Assembly (NCBI GenBank): GCA_022495005.1
Contig: JAGYXB010001611.1
Span: forward strand, 1-64,000
Origin: Rhyacophila brunnea
Lineage: Eukaryota; Arthropoda; Insecta; Trichoptera; Rhyacophilidae
Length of the DNA: 64,000 bases
Direction: 5' to 3'
Part shown: piece after piece, positions 10,547 through 20,692 of the stretch
Numbering within the stretch: position 1 is the stretch's first letter
How the letters are laid out: every line of letters begins with the position of its first letter
Notes under the pieces: generated by a model
The model's database searches: none
What the model was told of the DNA's origin: nothing
The model's input: the letters and a program-made list of their open reading frames with translations, nothing else
Translations under genes and position numbers: made by a program

Positions 10547-11477
10547 GTATACCTACTCTAAAAGGCAACCGATCTCGAGTGTGAAAGAATATGGGATAAA
10601 CTTAAACACGTGTAAATAATACGCTTGTCCTTCGTTCTGATAACTGCCCTTGGTTTACGCGCTGACGCTCATTCAATATTGGTGTATTTGAAGGTTGCAA
10701 CAGACACTATTGCACGTATATAATGTGTGGTTCATTTTCGTAGGACACTCACACATTCAAAACCAAGTAGCCTACCGGAATTCTATGTATTAATCTGTTC
10801 TGTGGTTTCGTCTTTTGTATGTTTATGCAGGTACCTACGTACTTCTCAGTAACTAGTAGAAGTAGTAGACTAGTACAGTATCAAAACAAAAGAGGAAATT
10901 GAAAAAACGACAGTCTCAAGTTACACTCTGAAATTTGCGATATGTTCAACGTTATTTTATGCAGATTCAATTTTCGAAATAAGTCTTCCTTAGCGGAGAA
11001 GAAACACAACAGATTAGCAATTAATATTGTTCAAGCGAGGATTTCTCGGTAGGTATCAGGGCGACAGAAGATCGCGCTTCGCTGTCAGATATAAATTGCG
11101 TTGGCTCACGGTCAAATGCACGCGTTCTATGCACACATGTTTCATCAACGAATTTATTTCATATATAATTACAGACATTACAACACGTAGATATAGCTAT
11201 TTATACATTCTGCGACCCTGGTACTTTCTATTACATATTTTCCCTTTGTCTTGCGTGGTATTTCATTATTCCACCATTAAAATATTCACAGACGAATAAA
11301 AGCTTATTCTAATTTATTTTGACTCGAATATACGTAATGTGAAAATAATAAAAATAAAGGCTTTCTCAAGCATATTTTTTGACATTCATTTTTTTGCTCA
11401 CGACCTTCATAGTTGGTTTTTTTTTCATTTTCAGGAACTAATTTTTATTCGTTAGGGTTAGAAGAAAATTTGGTCCA
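10547..11477. other. Intergenic DNA
   Basis: No gene recognised. The ORF at 11027-11299 has no motif I can identify. Confidence 0.4.
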
Positions 11478-11643
11478 AGTCGGTTTACAGGGAGCAAGGC
11501 GGAAACCGCACCAATTATCATAGACGATTTTGTCAACATTCATGAATTCAAGAATGAAAACTTAACCTAACCTAACAAATAATCCAATGTATCGGCTATT
11601 TTCAAAATTTGTTTCCCGCTGGTTTCCTGTAAAGTGTAAACCG
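11478..11643. mobile_element. Foldback MITE with telomere-like core (subfamily 2)
   Basis: Ends GTCGGTTTACAGGGAGC and GGTTTCCTGTAAAGTGTAAA are inverted. The interior contains AACCTAACCTAACAAATAAT, i.e. CCTAA units. A reverse-orientation relative is at 26606-26756, and the adjoining AACAAATAATCCA block also links it to 25614 and 37166. Confidence 0.7.
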
Positions 11644-11712
11644 ACAAGAACCGAAAATTTGATAGGTAACCAAATTATTTCAATAACTACAAAAACATAT
11701 CTCTGTTTCGTA

Positions 11713-12084
11713 AAGCGTCAATTACATTGAGCTTCATTACGAGCTGTTTATTGGCGAATTTACAATCTGCCTGTAAATTCGCCCAGTGTAATCATCGAAC
11801 AAGCTAATAAGCAGGTTGTAAACACTCTACCGAGAAAAGTTGAAAGCCGGTCAACTTTACACGCTACACGCCGGCGTGTGAGCCTACTGCGTCTGCGCAG
11901 TAGAGCGCAGTAGCAACCTCCCGGTAAAAAAACGAACTACGTTTTGTCAAAATAGTCGCTGGCTTGTGGCTTCTCAGCGAATGGAAAGTTTTGTGTGTAA
12001 TCATCAAATTGCAGTAGCTGAATCGCCCGCTTTTAAATTCGCCAAGAAACAGCTCGTACAGAAGCTCAATGTAATTGACGCTTA
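11713..12084. mobile_element. Foldback MITE with about 50-bp arms
   Basis: Left AAGCGTCAATTACATTGAGC, ACGAGCTGTTTATTGGCGAA; right TTCGCCAAGAAACAGCTCGT, GCTCAATGTAATTGACGCTT. The arms pair over about 50 bp. The core is GC-richer (11840-11930) with GCGCAGTAGAGCGCAGTAGC. No coding content. Confidence 0.78.
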
Positions 12085-12285
12085 AGACAGTTTCAATATA
12101 AGCATTTTAAAAAAGTCTTATGTCCAACGAAAAGATAATCATTGCTCCACTATAACCAAAGGTGTTAAAAACCCTTCTTCAATAAAGATGAAGCCCAAAC
12201 TTTGTAACTTTGAAATTTAAGCAAAAAAGATTTTCGTACAAACTGAGTACCTATTAGTGTTTGAAGTTTAGAAGGTTTTAGGTTA

Positions 12286-12876
12286 TTGCATATCAGTGGC
12301 AAGGTAGGCTGTTACGATTCAAAAAAAAAGAGTGCACACTAAACTTTGTCAGTGATACTAATTTGTTTTCATTGAACTAAGCATGCAATTTGCAGATGGT
12401 GCTGGTTAATTTTTAAAATTCAATATTGAACCCTGTCATAACAGTTTACGTATAGTATAGGCGATCCGACGAAATAGTGCACACTTTTTTGGTCATTCTT
12501 ATTTGTTTTCGTTGAATTAAGAATACATAGATACATTTATCAGAGATGGTGTTGGTTAGTTTTCAAAAGTCATGCCTGAACCAATCTATAATCGATAAAA
12601 CTCTTCTTTTATCTATAAAATATATTTAGATCATTATATTGTATAGTTTCGTGGTATACTTTTAGATATTTTATAGATAAGCGAATAGTTGTTTTACTAT
12701 TATCTACTATGGCTTGGACTAGGCAGGGTTTTTAAAAACTATCAAATACTATTTAGGTAAACATTGTTGCCTTAGTTCAATGAAAAGATATACGTTTTAT
12801 TGACAAAGTTTAGTATACACTATAATTTATGTCGGATCTTAATAGCTAATCTCCACCCTTAGCGACTTTTGCATGT
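12286..12876. mobile_element. hAT MITE, CAGTAGCGAAGGGTGG family, with target duplication
   Basis: The element is 12294-12868 (575 bp). The left end is CAGTGGCAAGGTAGGCTGTT and the right end has GGATCTTAATAGCTAATC followed by CCACCCTTAGCGACTT. Flanks TTGCATAT (12286-12293) and TTGCATGT (12869-12876) are an 8-bp duplication with one difference, which puts the family in hAT. Other copies: 30585-31349, 34833-35749 and about 51717-52428. Internal units (CAGATGGTGCTGGTTA, then GCGATCCGACGAAATAGTGC) are repeated in the longer copies. Confidence 0.82.
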
Positions 12877-13540
12877 ATTATAATAATAGCCATTGTGACA
12901 AACTGGTACTTATCAGCAATTTTCATTAGGAACACCACAGAAGGTTCTATATTAAAGATATTGAATCTTCTTCTTACAGGTGAAGAATTTTGCGGTTTTC
13001 CTATAAAAAAAATACTGAAGCAGGTTTATTATTAGTATTTTCGTATGCTAAAAAAACCTCAAGCTATTAAAACGCATTTTACAAAATGTTAAATATTATT
13101 GTTTTACTGCTTGTTTGCTATATGATGTTGCACGTCTTTATCAATGAATGTTTTGACAAATTTTATTTGCTTTTTAACTATTTCTATAATATTAGCTACC
13201 CACTTACTTTTGTCAAGTTTTACAACCCAGCAAATTCATTCGCAGAGGGAGCGGCGGGGGCTAGTGCACGTTAACCTAGGTCCTAGACCATGGAAAGCTA
13301 TAAATGGGTCACAAGTCACAACTCACAGTTGACCTCATTTTCGTAACTTTACAATAAAATAATATACTTTAACGATTACATAACAAATATTGAAAGATAG
13401 TGAGTTGTGAAGAAAGCACTTTGATATCTATTGGAGAAAGTAATGAAGAAATTCTTCCAGATAATCCGCAAGAATGCTGTGTTTAGTAGATGTTAGATGG
13501 TTGGTTAAAAAGGCTAACTGACATATACGTTTTAGCTTTT
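12877..13540. other. AT-rich intergenic DNA
   Basis: Nothing recognised. ORFs at 13086 and 13144 overlap in different frames and lack motifs. Confidence 0.4.
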
Positions 13541-13966
13541 AGCGCCTGTAGGGATGCGTAGGTACATTAATTTTCTTGCACCATTCGTGTGTATTTTAAA
13601 CTATCGCGATAATAACTGTTTACACATAAAAGTGCTGTCTCGCTAATCACATTCTTCGAGAGTAAGCGCGACGCGATGTTGTCATTGTATCTTGTATCGT
13701 ACTATTTGTCGTGAAAATCGGTTAACCTCAAAATTAAAGTCTACTCTGAAAAGTGTAGCTAAGGTTCGCCACTATCTTTCTACAGCGCAGATGCAGATAT
13801 CGTCGTACTTATATAATTGTCGCGTAAAAATTCAGAAGCTTCTGAACTTTTTTGATCCATGCATCTTACAATTTGCTCGATACTAAGTACGTGTTTACAC
13901 GTGCATTTTTTGTTATATGATAATACGTACTATCAGCAGTAAATCCGTACACGTGTAAACGGGGTA
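13541..13966 (+). repeat. Dispersed repeat, copy 1 (pair with 20290-20692)
   Basis: Shares AGCGCCTGTA, TGTGTATTTTAAAC, ATAATAACTGTTTACAC, AAGGTTCGCCACTATC and CAGCAGTAAATC with 20290-20692. The end CCGTACACGTGTAAACGGGG and the start of the other copy (TTGTACACGTGCGTGAAT) are related in inverted orientation, so it may be a TIR element. Family unknown; no coding sequence. Confidence 0.65.
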
Positions 13967-14335
13967 TATGGCCAAGAGAAAAAAGATGACGATAAGCTTA
14001 AATAATTATTATAATACCTTTTCAGACTTGTTTATTAATTATCGATAGATGAATTTATAATGCCCTTGTCAGCGGATTCAAATAATTCGTATAAGGATAA
14101 TCAGGGTAACATATGGCCATAGAGGATGGTAAGTTCATTGACGGTTCGTAATATAAAATATACGATGGAGGCATACGCGATCTATGTAGATTAAAATGTC
14201 ACAATGAGTGATGCGCTTAGCGCGAGGCTCGTCAGCTGATGGATTCCATTGTGAGCTGTCTACACGACAATGAAAATATGCCTTCCAATACTAAATGAAA
14301 ATATAACTTCACCAAAGACATAAAAGAAAACCTCT

Positions 14336-15117
14336 ACCTAGACCATGGGTGGCCAACCCGTGACCCGCGGGCCGCATGCGGCCCACTGGGTGTCAACTTG
14401 TGGCCCGTGGAGCAGTGAGAAAATAAAAATAATAATAAATCAAATGCTACCGCTAGATGTGCTAATTTCGCAAATTGGGATCAAATATTGGCTCAAGATT
14501 TTAAAAAGCACCGTGTGCTTTTTTCTGCATTTGCAACGCCATTCTCCGTAGACGTGCATTTATTACCGGGAAATTTACAAATGGAACATTGTGAAATATG
14601 TTGCGATGAACAGTTAAAGGAGAAATTCCATCAGGTTGGTTTGGAAGAGTTTTACAAAACATATTTGGACAAGGAGAAATTTAATATCCTGCATTTTACA
14701 AACATGCTCTAATGATGACTTTGCTATTTGGAAACACTTACACGTGTGAATAGCTTTTTAGTCGGATGAAGCATATCAAATCCCGAGTGAGAACACGAAT
14801 CACTGATGTGCATTTGGAAAACTGTTTGCATGTAGGAACAACCTCGCTCGATATCGATATTGATGCACTTAGTTCTGCCACACAAAATCAAACTTCTCAC
14901 TAAAATTTCTTATTTTTATATTATTTTGTTTATTTTTTATTATTTAAAAAAAGTCTAATCTAATAAATATGTTTGATTCTCATTTATGTTTTATTTTATT
15001 AATATATATTTCTTTTTTGTTTTGTATAATAAAAAATCGGTTATGCGGCCCGGAAGGCAATCTCATTTTTAGAATCTGGCCCGGCTGCTGAAAAGGTTGG
15101 CCACCCATAACCTAGAC
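14336..15117. mobile_element. hAT element with 8-bp duplication, internally deleted
   Basis: The element is 14344-15109 (766 bp). It starts CATGGGTGGCCAACC and ends GGTTGGCCACCCATA (14-bp perfect inverted repeat). It is flanked by identical ACCTAGAC at 14336-14343 and 15110-15117. The GGTGGCCAACC-type end is characteristic of hAT elements. It retains the C-terminal transposase fragment at 14449-14903, so it is a deletion derivative of an autonomous copy. Confidence 0.9.
14449..14903 (+). pseudogene. hAT transposase C-terminus, GTF2IRD2/EPM2AIP1-like type
   Basis: Remnant of a cut-and-paste DNA transposase. Frame 1 from about 14449 reads NWDQILAQDFKKH, FSAFATPFSVDV, LQMEHCEICCDEQLKEKF and LEEFYKTYL, then stops at 14710-14712. 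The rest continues in another frame from 14714: LLFGNTYTCE, a TAG stop, LFSRMKHIKSRVRTRITD, VHLENCLHVGTT, and ends QTSH-stop at 14901-14903. The PFxVDVxxxPxxLQME and FSxMKxxKSxxRxRLTDxHL patterns are those of the GTF2IRD2-like branch of hAT proteins and include the C-terminal dimerisation region. One frameshift and one stop make it non-functional. The N-terminal zinc finger and most of the catalytic domain are missing. Confidence 0.82.
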
Positions 15118-15619
15118 GGACCCTAAGTAACTGTAAAATTGAAGCTGTAGGTATTCAGATAACAGTTAACACCCACAATATGAATATAACCGAAAGGTAT
15201 AAATTATCACTAGAGTCCAGTAACTGGAGGGATTTTTATATTTTTTTTGTATTAAAATACTTTTGATAACGATTCATCGAATAGTTTGGTTAAATTGCTA
15301 GCATTATTCGTTGGTATACGACAACAATTTCCAACGCCTCGATCGCGGGATAAATTTTAGTCAATCGTACCATAGGCCGATAAGTCGTGTAAATGTAAAA
15401 AAACGTATAAATATAGCTATACTATACCTAGACCTAGTTAGCTTTTGAATGGGAAGCATTAACTAGATCCTAGTTTTATTTTATTAACCAGCTTACGCGA
15501 AAGTCGTTTTCAAATTATCAACAAAGTAGCCCACATTACCACCTAACCTTCATGTTTTATACTGATGCGTAGCACTTACCGTTGCGCAGTAGGTTCTTTA
15601 AACAGTATGATCATATTTA
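15118..15619. other. Intergenic DNA
   Basis: No gene or repeat recognised. Confidence 0.4.
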
Positions 15620-15830
15620 ATAAACCATTATTTTTCTTTTATTCAACAGATAATTCACAAGATTTGAGAATATAATATTCCATATAGCATATAGGTATTG
15701 AACATACATAACTTGAAAACACCCACTAGAAAAAATCTTATTTGAAAAAAATACGCTGCTCAACGGGATTTTTATACTTTAAAATGTGATTTTTTCTAGT
15801 ATGTATAATATAACAGGTGTTTCCAAATTA
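15620..15830. mobile_element. Decayed foldback of the tRNA-bearing family
   Basis: The left arm matches the 8975 copy (TTCTTTTATTCAACAGATAA, TTGAACATACATAACTTGAA, ACCCACTAGAAAAAATC), and GATTTTTTCTAGTATGTATA at 15790-15809 is the inverse. Between them GCTGCTCAACGGGA (about 15765-15780) looks like the reverse complement of the tRNA-like 3' end (TCCCGTCGAGCATC), a relic of the core in inverted orientation. Confidence 0.55.
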
Positions 15831-16808
15831 GGTATGTAATTTGATCAAGTATGATAATTGTTTGACTATGGGTGGATTACGTGCTCAAAAAAGACCAAAA
15901 TGTCTTTGAGGAGCGCATTGACTAGTTTTGCACCCCTCGCTAATGATGCCTGATAAGCTTGACACGAGGAAGCGGTTCTGACCCAGAATAGGTCACGGCT
16001 GCGACGCAGGTAATTGACACTTGATAGGTGTATGTAAATTTATACAACTGTAAACTATCACTTCTTTAGTATGTCAGGATTGGAAACCATTCCTCATGAG
16101 AGCAGGCAAAAATATCTCAAGAGCAGAAATGACCGAAATGAAAATGAGATAAGAAGCAGTCGGAAAATAATGTTATGACGAATTATCGAAATGAAATTAG
16201 TTATCTCGGCAATGTCTCCACATTGAAATGATTTATTGAATTTACTAAATTTGTCTATTGCTTGCAGTGTTTGCAGTGATATTATTGTTTCTAATTTAGT
16301 CATTAATCTTTGTAACCATTTCAAACTTGCCGTTTATATTATTATGTAGGCTCTGTTTATATACAGAAGATTTTCTTCGACGTTTTGACAACACACACGG
16401 TAAAAAAATCGAGTTATTATTTGCAATCGAAAAATGAAAAGCCAAGACGCAAGACTAATTGCATGCAATATATTGCGACGATTGGACAGCACAATAATGA
16501 ATGTAGAATTCACTTAAATAAATGGGTACATGGCTCATCTCTCACGCATTCATGGTTGTCCTAATAACTTGTTGATTCGGAATTGCCATCATTTACCACA
16601 GTTATTTATGTGATCTTGTTCATTACAACTGCTATCAGTCAAGTTGTCATCAGACTTTGTTTTATTGTTAAAAGTAAAATCAAACATGTAAACTGAAAAT
16701 ATGAATGAGTTGCTGTAGCAAAGGGTATGTAGGTATCATTTGATAAAGATGGCATGCTTGTAGATATATGTATATAAATACATATTTCAATTACTCAAAC
16801 TCAAACAA
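15831..16808. other. Intergenic DNA
   Basis: No gene recognised. The minus-strand ORF at 16094-16324 shows no motif. AT-rich. Confidence 0.4.
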
Positions 16809-16841
16809 AATAATTACAAGATAAAAAGAACTTTTTATATA

Positions 16842-17237
16842 CGACGTTTTTAAATTTTCTGTTGAATCATATAAACTTGACTTGACTAGCTTAAACGATC
16901 AAAAACAAATGTACTTGGTAGAAATAATACTGAAATGTCAATTCGACATGTCATATTGATTTCCATAGTAACGCACGTCTATATTAATAATTTAATTGCT
17001 AGCACCCCAGACCCCTCCCCTAGCAACCAATAATGGTGTCGAAATAACTTTTCATACAAAACAAAACAGAATTAACTGAAAATGAATTCAATTCTACTTA
17101 AAGATGGCTAAAAGTATTTAAAAAATGCATTGGCATCGTGTTCTGATATATTCTAAAAGTTTCGTCTTGAAGTTAGTTAAAAATCGATTGCAAGATTTGT
17201 ACCGGACAAATAATAATACGAGCTAAGAAAAACGTTG
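16842..17237 (+). mobile_element. TA-flanked MITE, copy 1
   Basis: Starts CGACGTTTTTAAATTTTCTG just after TA and ends AAAAACGTTG just before TA. The interior includes CTTGACTTGACTAGCTTAAA, GATTTCCATAGTAACGCACG, CTAGCAACCAATAATGG and TGCATTGGCATCGTG. Family copies: 33892-34331, 35951-36356, 55018-55479 and a stub at 17533-17597. A TA target and no ORF suggest a Tc1/mariner-dependent MITE. Confidence 0.82.
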
Positions 17238-17297
17238 TAATAAATACATTTGATTTTATATTATTTCCCATCGCAATTTTTATTAAATTTCGTCTTC

Positions 17298-17510
17298 ATT
17301 AAACTCAGTCAAAGCTCACTTGAGAGCGTAGCGACTTCAGTCTTGGGTATTTGCTTTGGAGACCATTCCCAGGTGCAAACAACTGATGATGCTTCATATC
17401 CAAACGTCGGCCTCGTGATACGCTCGATTAAAACCGAGTGTCGTGTGGAGTGGTTTGGAGGGTCCATGTTTGTGTTGTCTACCGGACCCAACTGAAATTA
17501 GTATTTTTAA
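17298..17510 (+). mobile_element. 3' tail of the R1/I-like LINE
   Basis: Corresponds to the 3' UTR at about 3750-3990 (AAACTCAGTCAAAGCTCACT, CTCGTGATACGCTCGATTA, GGTTTGGAGGG). Extreme 5' truncation; no coding part. Opposed ORFs over this stretch are not genes. Confidence 0.75.
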
Positions 17511-17532
17511 AAATCAGTAACCTGCAATTATC

Positions 17533-17597
17533 TTAGTCAAGTCAAGTTTATATGATTCAACATGTCATTGGATTCAACAGAAAATTTAAAAACGTTG
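17533..17597 (-). mobile_element. TA-flanked MITE, end fragment
   Basis: AGTCAAGTCAAGTTTATATG, a short internal duplication, then AATTTAAAAACGTTG-TA: one end of the same family in reverse orientation. It is followed by a TATAAAAAG...CTTGTAATTAT block that is found beside three other copies. Confidence 0.7.
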
Positions 17598-17664
17598 TAT
17601 ATAAAAAGTTTTTTTTTATCTTGTAATTATTTATAATTAAGAATACTTAATACAAAAGCCAAGC

Positions 17665-17925
17665 TTAATTGGGTAGACAACTCATGCGTTGCTTAGAGGC
17701 GGCAAATTATTAAGGGCGGGAAACAAAGGAACGAATACGATCATTACAACTTTTGAAAACAGTGGCTGTTTGCCGTGTAGCGGGGGTGAGATCACTTTAT
17801 TAAAGAGTATTGGCAATGTAATTTTTAAAAGCATAAGAGGGCCTCCAAATTTGTCAGCGCTTCAAATCTCCATATAGGTATCTAAAACCACCGCTATTTG
17901 AGAGTAGATTTCGTAGGAATTCTCT
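17665..17925 (+). mobile_element. hAT-b family copy, end-truncated
   Basis: TGCGTTGCTTAGAGGCGGCA, ACGAATACGATCATTA, GTCAGCGC and TCTAAAACCACCGCT align with 33530-33780. The left terminal repeat is degraded (GGGTAGACAACTC), and no right end is visible. Confidence 0.65.
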
Positions 17926-18104
17926 AATCCTTGGTGAATGATAATATCTATAACACTCCTAACAATTTTTAGTTTGCCTAAGGCCGACACTGTAGTAATT
18001 ATCACCAACCAATATGCATTACCAAAAGCAGATTCTTCACTATTTTATAGTGTATGTACTAGACTAGACACTTCGAATTTCACGATATTCGTGTTGCACT
18101 CACG
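17926..18104. other. Short spacer
   Basis: Nothing recognised. Confidence 0.3.
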
Positions 18105-18884
18105 CAGGGATGGCGAACCTTTTTAAGTACGCGTGCCAAAATTTCCCAAATAATATTTTTCGACAGTCTGACGTGCCAAGCAGTTTTTTATGGCGTTTTT
18201 TTTTAGTTTTCTAAAAAAATAGTTTTTAAGAATTTTATTAAAAAGGTTATAAATTACAATTGATTAATATTCTATCTTTCACCGTATTTCTAGCCGAAGG
18301 AATATCTTTTATTCTTTAAGTATTTTTTTCATTGTTTCCAAATTACCCAAAGAGATCGTGGAAGCATTTAAACCATTCTTAATTCATAATTATATTCTCC
18401 ATCACTGAGCGGTTTTCTATTTTTAGAGACTATGTTAGTCTATGTTAGACTAGTGAGACTATAACAAGCAGTTATTATATTTGAATGACTGCCGATAATT
18501 AATTTCATAAGGTTTGTTGATTGTATATTTTTTATTTTAATTCCCCGATCCTAAGGACCGACTTATGCAATCCTATATTTACATTAAACGTAATGATTAT
18601 TCTTTAAAATGATTTGCCTGCAATTTTTTATACAATGCGATTTGTCATTATTTATGCATGAATTTCGAAAATACGCATGGCTATGTTGTCAGTATTTTTT
18701 AATATTATATATAAGTAAGTACTTTAGTATATATTTATTTGTATTTTTTTTCATAAAAAAACATTTTTTAAATATATATAAAATAGTAATATTTATTTTC
18801 TCTTCAAAATGAAACATTCGCGTGCCATGCAAAATCATTTCGCTTGCCACTGATGGCACGCGTGCCATATGTTCGCCATCCCTG
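18105..18884. mobile_element. hAT-type element, 780 bp
   Basis: Starts CAGGGATGGCGAACC and ends GTTCGCCATCCCTG (14-bp inverted repeat). Subterminal GCGTGCCA motifs occur at both ends (TACGCGTGCCAAAA; GGCACGCGTGCCATA). Flanks CACTCACG and CACTAGTG share five of eight bases, so the duplication has decayed or is absent. The interior is AT-rich with no readable transposase. Confidence 0.75.
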
Positions 18885-19400
18885 CACTAGTGACTAGAAT
18901 ATCGATTTTTAACAATCCATATATTATCTGAAACTCTGTCAAGTCAATTTCATTCAAAATATTTTCAAATAACCCGGGAAATGTTCGGCAATCAAAAATT
19001 TTGGCGTTTACGCGTGATGTTTGTGTATTTTTCAAAACCTCTTAATGTATATATAGGTATATAGGAACATACGTCTATCTTTATACCTACCGGTGTATTA
19101 GTTAGCTGTTTACTACAGCACAGTTTCCACCCCAGCGGTTTCCCGCGCGTCTGTTCCACCGTAAGGAAATTGAGAAAGAAACAAAATAAAAAACAAAATG
19201 AAAATAAAAAAAGAACCCATGAAACCTCCGTTTCTAATGCCGCAGGAAAGAAAACCACCTCGCCGAGACTGTGGTCAACATCAGGGCTGGTCAATTTAAA
19301 GAGTCTGGTATTATAGAGAATCATTAAATATGTATGCATACCTATTATTTTTTAGGTACCTAATATGTAAAAGGCCCGTGGTTAATCGTAGAACAACTGC
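18885..19400. other. Intergenic DNA
   Basis: No gene supported. ORFs at 18835 and 18992 (minus) have low-complexity, phenylalanine-rich or motif-free translations. Confidence 0.4.
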
Positions 19401-19408
19401 ATTAAGAT

Positions 19409-19774
19409 CATGGGCCCCACATCGTGAAGCGGGCCCCCAGGCTAAGATCTTTGGCGGGTCACCCTACCTATCGCTAAGAATAAAGGCAGTATGTACGCGG
19501 TAAAAACAATCTGTAAATTTAGTGTTTTATTGTATATTTTAATACATCCATACGAATTATGGAGATGTCGAGTATTGATACACAATTAAAAATTGTATCG
19601 TACAACCATATAACTTTAAATAATATTAAAGAAAGAAAATAGCGCTTTTTTTGCAAAAACCAAATTTGTGATGTGTGTTTATCTCACTTATCTGGTCGAT
19701 TCACCTCGCCGGGCCCCTCCTGAGCCCGGGCCCCCAGGCTAGAGCCCTATCAGCCCCCGCTTTGTGGGGGACAG
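19409..19774 (+). mobile_element. GC-ended hAT MITE (family H), copy 1
   Basis: Left end CATGGGCCCCACATCGTGAA, then GCGGGCCCCCAGGCTA; right part CTCCTGAGCCCGGGCCCCCA and CCCGCTTTGTGGGGGACAG. The same structure occurs at 37934, 38676, 57497 and 62986. The right end is altered (ACAG for CCATG) and no target duplication is visible. Confidence 0.75.
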
Positions 19775-20037
19775 GAGAATATAAAATAATAGGGACAGGA
19801 AAATATAATAGGGATATCGTTTATAGCGGTGTATTAATATCAAATTAATTCAACAAATGACATTGAATAAAATATTCTTCTATGGAGATAGACTAAATTT
19901 AATAATATAATAATTACAACAAAGGTACTAAAAGTAATGATACAATGAAAGTAATTTTGCATTGAAAATTCTTACACGTTGAAAATTGAAAGCTTCTGTA
20001 AAAAGGGGGCATTACATTATGTTTTATTGAGCTGGAA

Positions 20038-20165
20038 TTCCCGGTAAATGAGTGGATACTAGGGAGGCATAAGAAGAAGGAGGTATGTATATTATTCGGG
20101 AAGTCGACTTGCTTCCTTTTTGTACTTCAGCCACCGACCGCAGTTTATACCACCCTGATACTTGC
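20038..20165 (+). repeat. Dispersed repeat (inverse pair with 25277-25402)
   Basis: GGGAGGCATAAGAAGAAGG, GGGAAGTCGACTT, CTTCAGCCACCGACCGCAG and CCCTGATACTT recur in reverse complement at 25277-25402. Family unknown. Confidence 0.7.
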
Positions 20166-20289
20166 TGAGATCAGATTTATTTTTTTAATTCAAGTAAAAT
20201 AAATTTAACTATCAATTCATGATGGAGAGACAAATGTATCCATGTCAGAGCAGCTTTCGACACTTCTTCAAACACCTCATCAATATTAT

Positions 20290-20692
20290 AGCGCTTGTAC
20301 ACGTGCGTGAATTTACTTGCACCAATAGTGTGTATTTTAAACAATCACGAAAATAATAATTGTTTCCACGTAAAAGTGCTGACGGTCTCTCCAATCTCAT
20401 TCTTCAAGCATAAGCGAGACACGATGTTGTCATCATGTGTGCCATTTGACAGTTTCGGACGGGTTCGGACAGGTTCGTAGATAATAGGTAAACGTCAAAA
20501 TGTTCTATGCGTTGTAATTTGTATTTCTTCCGGCAGGTTCGCCACTATCGTTCTACTGCGTACCGCCATGCCTTTTGGACTTTTGTGATACATGCATGCA
20601 ATCTTGCAACTTGCACGACGTGCATGTTTCTTGTTATGGCCGCGATAATGCTTACTGTCAGCAGTAAATCTATGCATATGCTAACGGGGTAT
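20290..20692 (+). repeat. Dispersed repeat, copy 2 (pair with 13541-13966)
   Basis: Aligns with 13541-13966 through AGCGCTTGTA, TGTGTATTTTAAACAATC, AGGTTCGCCACTATCG and GTCAGCAGTAAATC. Short ORFs on both strands here are by-products. Confidence 0.65.

Noticed and set aside
18992..19339. 115-residue minus-strand ORF
   Set aside because: Phenylalanine/leucine-rich low-complexity middle and no conserved motif; probably chance.
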